A DNA stretch of 7,196 bases from Acidobacteriota bacterium (GTDB taxonomy: Bacteria > Acidobacteriota > Terriglobia > UBA7540): the NCBI GenBank assembly GCA_021789565.1, contig JAJYJL010000264.1, positions 1 through 7,196 on the forward strand, in the 5' to 3' direction. Shown one piece after another: positions 1 through 6,883 of this stretch. Position numbers and translations under genes: made by a program. The notes beneath the pieces are model-generated. The model ran no database searches, had not been told where the DNA came from, and saw only the letters and a program-made list of their open reading frames with translations. Every line of letters starts with the position of its first letter. The stretch's first letter is position 1.

Positions 1-18
1 AGTGGTTCCGACATAGTG

Positions 19-65
19 GTGGCCTCCTACTCTTAGTGTACCATATACACTAAGACCGGGGCCAC
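19..65. promoter_or_regulatory. Inverted repeat, candidate operator or RNA hairpin
   Basis: Positions 31-40 (TCTTAGTGTA) are the exact reverse complement of 46-55, separated by a five-base loop (CCATA). Outside this, GTGGCC at 19-24 pairs with GGCCAC at 60-65, separated from the inner stem by an asymmetric internal loop. No T-run follows on either strand, so an intrinsic terminator is unlikely. A dimeric-regulator operator or a structured 5' element are both possible. The repeat itself is certain; its function is inference. Confidence 0.6.
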
Positions 66-152
66 AATAAACACGAACGCGAGAATTGTTACTTCTATGT
101 CGCACACCCGGTGAACGCAGAAAGATTATAGAAACTTGAACGCAGGAGTACA

Positions 153-185
153 ATGGGAGCCGACTTTGCCGGGTGGCTGAACTAG
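153..185 (+). other. Possible 10-codon leader ORF
   Basis: An ATG preceded by AGGAG at 144-148 opens a reading frame of ten codons (MGADFAGWLN) before a TAG. The spacing is suitable for translation initiation. It lies about 165 bases upstream of the dehydrogenase start and has no recognisable attenuator context: no run of regulatory codons and no obvious terminator after it. It could easily occur by chance. Confidence 0.15.
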
Positions 186-350
186 GAAAGCAGAAGACGC
201 CTGTCATCGAGGTTGGGAATGGCAGCGGCATGACAAATTCCTGAAGATGAGGTGGAAACCTCTTTCGAACCTGATATTGGAGACGGGCCCGGCGGCCATC
301 TATCAGTTATCTTTTGGAACGGAACATTGACTCAGAGAACCCATACAAAA

Positions 351-2702
351 ATGGCTGCTTTCTTCCAAAAAGTGCAATCCCGCTGGACTGTCGGCCTTTT
401 GCTTGCGGCTTTTGCCATTAGCCTGGCGTTTTTGTGGGTGCAAACCTCTTCCAGCCAAACCTTGCAGGCGACAACCGGCGGCGAAACCTATGCGAAGCAA
501 TGCGCGGGTTGCCACGGGGTGGACGCGCGGGGCGGCGAGTATGGCCCTCCTCTGGCCGGGAACCGCAGGCTGCGGGGGCGTTCGGTTTCCTGGTTGCGCA
601 ACCTCATCCGCAACGGCGTGCCCAAGGCAGGCATGCCGGCGTTCCATTTGCCGGCCGGTGAAATGGACGCGCTTGTGGCGCTCCTCCATTCGCTGAACTT
701 ACCGGCGGCGGATAACAGGGTGACCGGCGACCGTGCGGCTGGCGAGCAATACTTCTTCGGCAAGGGCCAATGCGCCAGTTGCCACATGGTCGGCGGCAGG
801 GGATCGGCCGTGGGGCCGGACCTTTCCGATGTCGCGCACAAGATGACCGTCGCGGAAATCCGAACGAGCCTGCTGCAACCAGGCGCCAGCCTTGCTCCCG
901 GCTATCAAATGGTGACGGTGCGCCTGCGCGACGGCAAGACGGTTCAAGGCTTTGCCCGGAGCCGAAGCAATTTTGAAATGGTCGTGCAGGACCTGAAGGG
1001 ACAGTTCCATCTGCTGCCCACCGATGATGTCTCAGCCATCAGTGAAGATCCGCAATCCGCGATGCCGGCAACGAAGGCAAGCCCGGAGGATCTCCAGAAC
1101 CTTGTTGCCTTTCTTAGCGGGCTGACAGGGATCAAGCCTGGTATGGCCAAAGCCGCGAGTCCTTCCGGGCCCGGCGACATGCCGTTTTCAAGGATTCTTA
1201 ACCCCCGGCCGGGCGACTGGCTCACTTATAATGGCAGCCTGAGCGGGAACCGCTACAGCGAACTCTCGCAGATCAATACGTCGAATGTGAAGCAGTTGCG
1301 CCTGAAGTGGGCCTTTACGGTCCCGCTCTGGAAGCAGTTTCTTCCGGACACGCCTTACTTCCACCTGAACATGCAGTACTTTGGGCTGGAGGTGGTGCCG
1401 CTGGTTGCAGACGGCATCATGTACGCGACGGGGCCGCAGCAGGCTTACGCGCTGGACGCCCGCACAGGGCAGGAGATCTGGTCGTATTCGCGCCCGCGAT
1501 CTTCGGGGATAGTTGGTGACGCGTCGCTCGGCACCAACCGCGGCGTGGCGATCCTCGGCGATAAAGTATTCAGGGTAACGGACGACGCCCACCTGATTGC
1601 CCTGAACCGCACCACCGGAAAGCTGGTGTGGGAAGTGGTTATGCCGGATGAGCCTATGCAATATGGCTCAACGGTGGCGCCGCTGGTGGTCAAAGACATG
1701 GTGATCGCCGGCGTTTCCGGCGGCGACTGGGGCATGCGCGGATTTCTGGCTGCTTACAAGGCTTCCAACGGCGAGCGCCTGTGGCGGCATTGGACCATTC
1801 CCACAAAGGGAGAGCCCGGAGCTGAAAGCTGGGGTGGCAACCCGCCCAAGACCGGCGGGGGGGCAACCTGGCTGACCGGTTCCTTCGATCCGGAAACCAA
1901 CACACTCTACTGGGCCACCGGCAATCCCTATCCCGACTCCGATGACAGCGCCCGGCCCGGCGACAATCTTTACACGAATTCCATCCTGGCTCTCAATCCG
2001 GATAACGGCAGGCTCAATTGGTACTACCAGGTGACGCCTCATGATGTCCGCGACTGGGACGCCAATGCGCCGTTGGTGCTGATCGACAGGAAATTCCAGG
2101 GGCGGGAACGGAAGCTTCTGCTGCACGCTGACAAGAACGGTTTCTTCTATGTGCTGGACCGGACCAACGGCCACGTGTTGCTGGCCAGACCGTTTGTGCG
2201 GGTGACCTGGGCCAGCGGCATCGGCCACGACGGGCACCCCCAGCTTCTCCAGCAGAATGGGCTGCTCTGCCCGGGGGATTATGGCGCCAACTGGAATGGA
2301 ACCGCCTTCAGCCCGCAGACCGGGCTCTATTACCTGGTGGCGCTCGAAAAGTGCGAAGCCAGGCTTTCGGCCGGCAACTGGAAGCAGCCCAAAGAAGAGC
2401 CTGCAAAGAAATTTCTGGAGGCGCTGGACATCAATACCGGCAAGGTGGTGTGGAAGGTGCAGGAACGCGGGCTGGCCGAAGGCAAGAGAGAGGCCGGCGT
2501 GCTGGCAACGGCGGGCGGGCTGCTGTTCTATGGTGACCCAAGCGGTAACGTCACGGCCGTCGACGCCCGCACCGGGAAAACGCTCTGGCACTTTCCAACG
2601 AACGGTGAAAACAAGACCTCGCCCATGACTTACACGGTGAACGGAAAACAGTATGTAGCACTTGCAGTCGGCCCCAACATTTTGTGCTTTGGTCTACCCT
2701 GA
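351..2702 (+). CDS. PQQ-dependent dehydrogenase with N-terminal di-haem cytochrome c
   Basis: Quinohaemoprotein predicted to oxidise an alcohol, polyol or sugar in the periplasm and pass electrons from PQQ through two c-haems to the respiratory chain; the substrate is unknown. Residues 12-30 form a hydrophobic signal or anchor after a short basic stretch. A first cytochrome c domain has CAGCH at 51-55 and probable axial Met95. A second, resembling the Pirellula/Verrucomicrobium-type haem domain, has CASCH at 141-145 and probable ligand Met238. From about residue 285 an eight-bladed PQQ propeller follows, with repeated tryptophan-docking motifs of the form D-x-x-T/N-G-x-x-x-W. PQQ and metal residues include Asp459, Trp507 (GGGATW), Asn525 (TGNP) and Asp568-Trp-Asp570. 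The vicinal Cys pair of methanol dehydrogenases is replaced by Ala391-Ser392. I chose ATG 351 because it puts the hydrophobic segment at the N terminus; a GTG at 252 would add 33 atypical residues. Neither start has a strong ribosome binding site. The family is secure, the substrate is not. Confidence 0.93.
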   Translation: MAAFFQKVQSRWTVGLLLAAFAISLAFLWVQTSSSQTLQATTGGETYAKQCAGCHGVDARGGEYGPPLAGNRRLRGRSVSWLRNLIRNGVPKAGMPAFHLPAGEMDALVALLHSLNLPAADNRVTGDRAAGEQYFFGKGQCASCHMVGGRGSAVGPDLSDVAHKMTVAEIRTSLLQPGASLAPGYQMVTVRLRDGKTVQGFARSRSNFEMVVQDLKGQFHLLPTDDVSAISEDPQSAMPATKASPEDLQNLVAFLSGLTGIKPGMAKAASPSGPGDMPFSRILNPRPGDWLTYNGSLSGNRYSELSQINTSNVKQLRLKWAFTVPLWKQFLPDTPYFHLNMQYFGLEVVPLVADGIMYATGPQQAYALDARTGQEIWSYSRPRSSGIVGDASLGTNRGVAILGDKVFRVTDDAHLIALNRTTGKLVWEVVMPDEPMQYGSTVAPLVVKDMVIAGVSGGDWGMRGFLAAYKASNGERLWRHWTIPTKGEPGAESWGGNPPKTGGGATWLTGSFDPETNTLYWATGNPYPDSDDSARPGDNLYTNSILALNPDNGRLNWYYQVTPHDVRDWDANAPLVLIDRKFQGRERKLLLHADKNGFFYVLDRTNGHVLLARPFVRVTWASGIGHDGHPQLLQQNGLLCPGDYGANWNGTAFSPQTGLYYLVALEKCEARLSAGNWKQPKEEPAKKFLEALDINTGKVVWKVQERGLAEGKREAGVLATAGGLLFYGDPSGNVTAVDARTGKTLWHFPTNGENKTSPMTYTVNGKQYVALAVGPNILCFGLP

Positions 2703-2710
2703 AGGAGGAG
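2702..2710 (+). promoter_or_regulatory. Shine-Dalgarno for the isomerase/epimerase gene
   Basis: AAGGAGGAG overlaps the last base of the dehydrogenase stop codon and sits seven bases before the GTG at 2718. It supports the non-ATG start and suggests translational coupling with the preceding gene. Confidence 0.85.
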
Positions 2711-2717
2711 AAATCCA

Positions 2718-3695
2718 GTGAACAAACATGTTTCGAGACGCGAATTTTTACAGGTATCATCCGCCGGAGCGCTCGGGGGCGCCGTTGCTTTTTCGGCGGG
2801 ACACACTGCCGCTGAACCCGCCGCGCCGCGCGGACCCTTCCGGGGGACGCTCTGCCTGTTCTCCAAGCCCGTTCCGCAACTGAACTGGAAGGAACTTGCT
2901 GAGAGCACCCGGCGCGCGGGTTTTGATGGAATCGACCTGACAGTTCGCCCGGAGGGGCATGTGCTTCCCGAGCGCGCGGAAACGGACCTTCCGAAAGCCG
3001 TCGAGTCCATCCGGGACGCGGGGCTTAAGGTCCCCATGATCACCACGGAGCTGCTTTCAGCGGACGATCCCACGGCGCGTCCCATCATCAGCACGGCCAG
3101 CAAGCTCCACATCCCTTACCTGAAGCCAGGGTATTACCACTACAAGATGGTCAATGTTGTGAAAGAGGTTGATGAAGCCGGGCGGCGGTTTCGAACCTTG
3201 GTCGACCTGGCGAAGGACCACGGAATCCAGGTGGGCTATCATAATCATCCTCATTACATTGGCGAGGCCATCTGGGACATGGCCAGGGTCATCGAACCCC
3301 TCGACCCGCGCTGGTCTGGCTACTACTATGACCTGTGCCAGGCCACCATCGAGGGCGGCGAAAGCGGATGGAGGGTTTCAACCAATCTCGTCACGCCTCG
3401 CCTGAAGATGGTGGCCGCCAAAGATTTTTATTGGAAACAAACCAGGCCGCACCAGTGGCGTACCGTCATCTGCCCGATGGGTCAGGGAATGTCGCGCTGG
3501 AAGCAGTTTTTCCAGATCCTCGCAAAGTCGGATTTCCATGGCCCCGTTTCCTACCAGCACGAGTATTTGATCCCGGGCTTTTCACACCCGTCGGGGATCG
3601 CCTTGTCGCGAGATAAGGTGCCTACGGTCATGGCTGCCATTAAGAAGAATCTCGACTACATCAAGTCGGTTGTTCGGGAGGCCTATGGAGCATAG
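2718..3695 (+). CDS. Tat-exported sugar phosphate isomerase/epimerase-like TIM barrel protein
   Basis: Member of the xylose-isomerase-like TIM barrel superfamily (the IolE/tagatose epimerase/sugar phosphate isomerase group), whose members isomerise, epimerise or dehydrate sugars and inososes using a divalent metal. Residues 1-32 are a Tat signal: SRREFLQ at 6-12, then an Ala/Gly-rich hydrophobic segment. The barrel runs from about residue 43 to the end. Features typical of the family are the YHNH motif at 174-177, YYYD ending at Asp205, AAKDFYW at 233-239 with Asp236, a PMGQG loop at 253-257, and GPVSYQHEY at 275-283 with Glu282 as probable metal ligand. The 325-residue length fits a family barrel plus signal. 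The GTG start is fixed by a strong ribosome binding site. The 15-bp gap after the dehydrogenase indicates an operon. Substrate and exact reaction cannot be read from sequence; export to the periplasm argues for an unphosphorylated substrate. Confidence 0.87.
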   Translation: MNKHVSRREFLQVSSAGALGGAVAFSAGHTAAEPAAPRGPFRGTLCLFSKPVPQLNWKELAESTRRAGFDGIDLTVRPEGHVLPERAETDLPKAVESIRDAGLKVPMITTELLSADDPTARPIISTASKLHIPYLKPGYYHYKMVNVVKEVDEAGRRFRTLVDLAKDHGIQVGYHNHPHYIGEAIWDMARVIEPLDPRWSGYYYDLCQATIEGGESGWRVSTNLVTPRLKMVAAKDFYWKQTRPHQWRTVICPMGQGMSRWKQFFQILAKSDFHGPVSYQHEYLIPGFSHPSGIALSRDKVPTVMAAIKKNLDYIKSVVREAYGA

Positions 3696-3722
3696 CAGGT
3701 TGATAAAAGAGCCTCCCCGCCC

Positions 3723-3819
3723 GTCATTCCGAGGGCCGATTTTCTTAATCGGCCCGAGGAATCCGCTTCGTTTTCAGTACACAGATCAAAAGCAGATTCC
3801 TCGCTTCGCTCGGAATGAC
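3723..3819. repeat. Palindromic intergenic repeat with nested hairpins
   Basis: Outer arms GTCATTCCGAG (3723-3733) and CTCGGAATGAC (3809-3819) are exact reverse complements. Inside lie a hairpin with a nine-base stem (GGGCCGATT at 3733-3741 with AATCGGCCC at 3747-3755, loop TTCTT) and a second imperfect stem (3756-3767 with 3791-3802, one mismatch). The whole can fold as a three-way junction. It fills most of the gap between two genes of the cluster. Elements with such ends recur between genes in several environmental phyla, as I recall, so this is probably a dispersed non-coding repeat (REP/MITE-like). It could also shape mRNA stability or partial termination here. Confidence 0.82.
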
Positions 3820-3852
3820 AGCCGCAAAGGCCGTTTTTCAGCAGTTTGTTAA

Positions 3853-3860
3853 AAGGAGGT
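3853..3860 (+). promoter_or_regulatory. Shine-Dalgarno for the enolase-superfamily gene
   Basis: AAGGAGGT lies four bases before the TTG at 3865. No in-frame ATG exists before the Tat motif, so this site decides a TTG start. A second TTG at 3871 is possible but less well spaced. Confidence 0.85.
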
Positions 3861-3864
3861 AAGT

Positions 3865-5325
3865 TTGGGATTGCATTGTAAAATCACACGGCGGAGTTTT
3901 CTGAAGTCCGCCACAGCCGGCTCGACTGCGCTTTCGCCGCTGGCAGCAGGAATCACCATGGCCGCGCCGAAACGGAAATCCAGCGACATTCGTGTCAAAG
4001 ATGTCCGTGTCAGCTATGAAGATTTTCCTTATCGCACTCCTTATGAATTCGGCGGGCGCAGCGTTGACAAAGTAACGCTGCTGGACGTCCATTGCACGGT
4101 GGAGACGGTCTCGGGGCGTGTGGCCCATGGGTTCGGCTCGATGACCATGGGCAATGAATGGGCGTTCCCATCCAAAACGCTCTCCTACGACACCACGCTC
4201 AATGCCATGAAGCGGCTGGCGGAGCATATCTCCAAAATCACTGCGGATTACAACCAGCCCGGCCATCCTGTCGACATCAACTTTGCGCTGGAGCCGGAAT
4301 ACCTCCGCGCGGCGGCCGAGGTCACCAAGGAAATGCGTCTGCCTCAGCCGGTCCCCAAGCTTTGCACGCTGGTCACCGCGAGCCCTTTCGATGCCGCCAT
4401 TCACGACGCCTTTGGAAAAGTCCACGGCCTCAACTGCTACCTGACTTACGGGCCGGAGTTCATGAGCCATGACCTGGCCCATTACCTGGCGCCGCAATTC
4501 AAAGGCGAATATCCCAGCCAGTATCTGCTGCAAGAGCCCAAGCCCTGGGTGTGGTGCAACCATTCGGTGGGAGCTTCCGACCCGATCGAAGCTTCGGACG
4601 TCAAGAAGTGGCTGCACGACGGCCTGCCGCAAACACTGGCCCAATGGATCGTTGCCGACGGTCTCACTCATCTGAAGATCAAGCTCGACGGCAACAACCT
4701 CGAACGCGATATTGCCCGGACACTGCACATTGACCGAGTGGCAACGGAAGTGGAAACACGAAGGGGCGTACACGACTGGCATTACACGCTGGACTTCAAC
4801 GAGCAGTGCCCAAACGTCGATTACCTGATGGAGTTCGTCCGCCGGATCAAGGAGAAATCACCCGGCGGCTACCGCCGGATCCTTTACCTTGAGCAGCCGG
4901 AGTCGCGGGATCTTCCATCCGGCCCTGACCAGCTACTCTTCAAGGCTTCGAAGCTGAAACCTGTGGTCATGGACGAATCTTTAACCGGCTACGACGCGCT
5001 GCTCCGCGGCAGGAAGATTGGATACACCGGCGTGGCGCTCAAGGCGTGCAAAGGGCAGAGCCAGACCGTGCTGCTGAATGCCGCCGCTCAAAAGTTCAAA
5101 ATGTATATGTCGGCGCAGGACCTGACTTGCCCCGGCGCCTCGCTGATTCAGTCGGCGGGCATCGCGGCCCACGTTGCCCCTATCGATACGCTCGAATCGA
5201 ACGGGCGTGAGTATGTGCCCGCGGCCAATAAGCCGTGGCTGAAGAAGTTTCCTGGATTGTTCGAGGTCCGCGACGGGAAACTGCATACTTCAAGGCTGGG
5301 AGGGTTGGGACTGAGCGCCGTTTGA
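3865..5325 (+). CDS. Tat-exported enolase-superfamily protein (mandelate racemase/muconate lactonising type)
   Basis: Enolase-superfamily enzymes abstract a proton alpha to a carboxylate with Mg2+, giving racemisation, epimerisation, lactonisation or dehydration of acids such as sugar acids or dipeptides. Residues 1-33 are a Tat signal with a perfect consensus, TRRSFLK at 8-14. The capping domain spans roughly 41-200. The barrel follows, with the KxK pair Lys271/Lys273 on strand two, metal ligands Asp310 (LDFNE), Glu343 (LEQPE) and Asp370 (VMDES), and Lys393 (ALKACKG) in the strand-six position. Lysines on both faces match the muconate-lactonising/dipeptide-epimerase subgroup rather than the His-Asp dyad of mandelate racemase. 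At 486 residues it is longer than the usual 350-420, because of the signal and extra segments around 195-265. It follows the isomerase after the palindromic repeat and is probably co-transcribed. Superfamily is confident; substrate is unknown. Confidence 0.86.
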   Translation: MGLHCKITRRSFLKSATAGSTALSPLAAGITMAAPKRKSSDIRVKDVRVSYEDFPYRTPYEFGGRSVDKVTLLDVHCTVETVSGRVAHGFGSMTMGNEWAFPSKTLSYDTTLNAMKRLAEHISKITADYNQPGHPVDINFALEPEYLRAAAEVTKEMRLPQPVPKLCTLVTASPFDAAIHDAFGKVHGLNCYLTYGPEFMSHDLAHYLAPQFKGEYPSQYLLQEPKPWVWCNHSVGASDPIEASDVKKWLHDGLPQTLAQWIVADGLTHLKIKLDGNNLERDIARTLHIDRVATEVETRRGVHDWHYTLDFNEQCPNVDYLMEFVRRIKEKSPGGYRRILYLEQPESRDLPSGPDQLLFKASKLKPVVMDESLTGYDALLRGRKIGYTGVALKACKGQSQTVLLNAAAQKFKMYMSAQDLTCPGASLIQSAGIAAHVAPIDTLESNGREYVPAANKPWLKKFPGLFEVRDGKLHTSRLGGLGLSAV

Positions 5326-5455
5326 CGCACAGCGCCAGACCCAGACCAAACGTCTCCCAAGCTTCCCGGCTGCGCGTGTTATTTTCGCAAGGTTCGTGCG
5401 AAGATGTATCTGACATCGGAGAACCCGTTGCTGGCTGCCGGCCACGGAGGTCACT
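5326..5455. other. Intergenic gap before the ceramidase-like gene
   Basis: These 130 bases contain no supported gene. A small hairpin (TTCGCA at 5384-5389 with TGCGAA at 5397-5402, seven-base loop) is present without a T-run, so I do not call a terminator. The gap ends in the ribosome binding site of the next gene. Confidence 0.5.
5446..5450 (+). promoter_or_regulatory. Shine-Dalgarno for the ceramidase-like gene
   Basis: GGAGG ends five bases before the TTG at 5456. It supports a TTG start that places a complete signal peptide at the N terminus. Confidence 0.75.
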
Positions 5456-6883
5456 TTGCAACAACTTAAGGTTTTTCCTGCAGTAATTCCTCCCATTTTT
5501 TGTGTGCTGCTCGTTGGCACTGTTCTTCCGGCGCGCGCTTCCTGGAAAGCCGGATTCGCAAAAATCAACATCACGCCGCATCATTCGCTTTGGATGGCGG
5601 GTTACGCCGCAAGGACCCACGCTTCCGAGGGAACGCTTCTGGAGTTGCACGCAAAGGCATTGGCGCTGGAAGACGAGAACGGCCATCGGGCTGTGCTGGT
5701 GACGACCGATCTGCTGGGCTTGCCCTCTGCGGTGAGTGAGGTTGTCGCCCGGCGCGTTCAGCAGAAGTATGGCCTCGCCCGCGATCAGTTATTCCTGAAC
5801 TCTTCGCACACGCATTCCGGCCCGGTGATCGGCACCATGCTGTCGGTTGCCTATGAAGGCAAGCAGGGTATTAGCGCGCAGCAGTGGGAAGAGGTGAAGT
5901 TGTACACCGGCCATCTTGAGGGACAGATGGTCAAGGTGGTGGGTGAGGCTCTCCGTAAACTTCAGCCGGCCACGCTCAGTCTGGGTCATGGAGAGGCCGG
6001 GTTTGGTATGAATCGCCGGGTTAAAACCGCCGCAGGGTATGTAGGAGGCGTCAACCCGGACGGACCCGTGGACCACGACGTTCCCGTTCTTGTGGTTCGC
6101 AACCAGCACGGGAAATTGCTGGGCATTGTTTTTGGCTATGCCTGCCACAACACGACCATCGGCTCAGATTACTACAAGTTTAGCGGCGACTATGCCGGCT
6201 TTGCCCAGCAGCGGCTGGAGAAGCGTTACCGCGGTGCGGTCGCCATGTTTGTGCAGGGATGCGGAGCGGATGCAAATCCATACCCCCGCTGGACTAAAGA
6301 GCGCAGCGGAGTTGAATTCGCGCAACAACACGGGGAAGACCTGGCCGCGGCGGTGGATAAGGTGGCAGACGGCACGCTGCTTCCGGTCGATGGGCCGCTC
6401 AAAACTGCGTTCAGAGTCTTCCCGGTCCGTTTTGCCGGGCCGCCAACCCGGGCGGACTATGAAGAAAAGCTCAAGAGCAACGACATTTATGTCCGCAAGC
6501 ACGCTGAAGACATGCTGAAGATTATCGACCAGCAGGGCCGGGTGCCCTCCAGCTATCCTTACTCGATTGAAGTGTGGCAGTTCGGAAGCAGCCTCACCAT
6601 GATTGGACTGGCCGGCGAGGTTGTGGTCGATTATGATTTGAGGCTCAAGAAAGAACTGGGAGCGAACCACCTTTGGGTGGCTGCTTACAGCAACGATGTC
6701 TTCGCCTATATTCCCTCGGAACGAATCCTTAAGGAAGGCGGCTATGAGGGGGGCGGAGCGATGATTTATTATGGGCAGCCCGGTCCTTTTGCTCCGGGGG
6801 TTGAACACACCATCCTCAGTGAAGTCCGGGAGGTGATTGGGAGCCTTCGAGCTCAACCCAAGGTGGCGAGCAAGACTCCTTAG
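5456..6883 (+). CDS. Exported neutral/alkaline ceramidase-like metallohydrolase
   Basis: Resembles the N-terminal catalytic domain of neutral/alkaline non-lysosomal ceramidases, zinc amidases that cleave N-acyl bonds. Residues 1-28 are a Sec signal peptide with probable cleavage after ARA (26-28). The mature part opens with the family's AGFAKINITP segment. Candidate zinc ligands are visible: His118/His120 in NSSHTHSGP, His231 in CHNTT, Glu388 in GLAGE and Tyr418 in YSNDVFAYIPSE. The GDVSPN amidase motif that holds the nucleophilic serine of true ceramidases is instead GADANP at 270-275, with Asn274 at the serine position. At 475 residues it is shorter than true ceramidases (about 650-750) and ends without their C-terminal Ig-like domain. 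It is therefore a short bacterial relative, and the ceramide substrate should not be assumed. It lies in the same orientation between the enolase-type and aminotransferase-type genes, so an N-acyl or ester bond in the same substrate is plausible but unproven. Confidence 0.85.
   Translation: MQQLKVFPAVIPPIFCVLLVGTVLPARASWKAGFAKINITPHHSLWMAGYAARTHASEGTLLELHAKALALEDENGHRAVLVTTDLLGLPSAVSEVVARRVQQKYGLARDQLFLNSSHTHSGPVIGTMLSVAYEGKQGISAQQWEEVKLYTGHLEGQMVKVVGEALRKLQPATLSLGHGEAGFGMNRRVKTAAGYVGGVNPDGPVDHDVPVLVVRNQHGKLLGIVFGYACHNTTIGSDYYKFSGDYAGFAQQRLEKRYRGAVAMFVQGCGADANPYPRWTKERSGVEFAQQHGEDLAAAVDKVADGTLLPVDGPLKTAFRVFPVRFAGPPTRADYEEKLKSNDIYVRKHAEDMLKIIDQQGRVPSSYPYSIEVWQFGSSLTMIGLAGEVVVDYDLRLKKELGANHLWVAAYSNDVFAYIPSERILKEGGYEGGGAMIYYGQPGPFAPGVEHTILSEVREVIGSLRAQPKVASKTP

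Larger units (their letters stand above)
1..350. other. Upstream non-coding region
   Basis: No frame at the left edge stays open: the three forward frames stop within about the first 55 bases, so no upstream gene enters the window. The stretch is less GC-rich near its left end than the genes that follow. It holds a strong inverted repeat (31-55, with outer arms 19-24 and 60-65), three copies of GAACGCRG (starting at 75, 113 and 138) and a ten-codon ORF with a plausible ribosome binding site (153-185). It presumably contains the promoter for the downstream cluster, but I see no convincing -35/-10 pair and do not call one. Confidence 0.6.

Noticed and set aside
247..330. A 27-codon ORF starting at ATG 247
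   Set aside because: No good ribosome binding site and no recognisable peptide features; likely chance.
252..350. N-terminal extension of the PQQ dehydrogenase from a GTG at 252
   Set aside because: The added 33 residues show no domain or signal character and would bury the hydrophobic segment inside the protein; ATG 351 gives a normal signal/anchor.
1668..2591. A 307-residue antisense ORF within the PQQ dehydrogenase
   Set aside because: It lies opposite clear propeller-coding sequence and has no family motifs; a GC-rich codon-position shadow.
3820..3840. Possible terminator (short GC arms followed by five Ts at 3834-3838)
   Set aside because: The stem is only about three to four base pairs, too weak to call an intrinsic terminator.
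3670..3852. A 60-residue ORF covering the intergenic palindrome
   Set aside because: It overlaps the end of the isomerase gene and mostly translates the non-coding inverted repeat; such ORFs are typical artefacts of these elements.
3838..4782. A 314-residue antisense ORF opposite the enolase-type gene
   Set aside because: No recognisable motifs and fully explained by the coding strand, whose Tat and metal-ligand motifs are clear.
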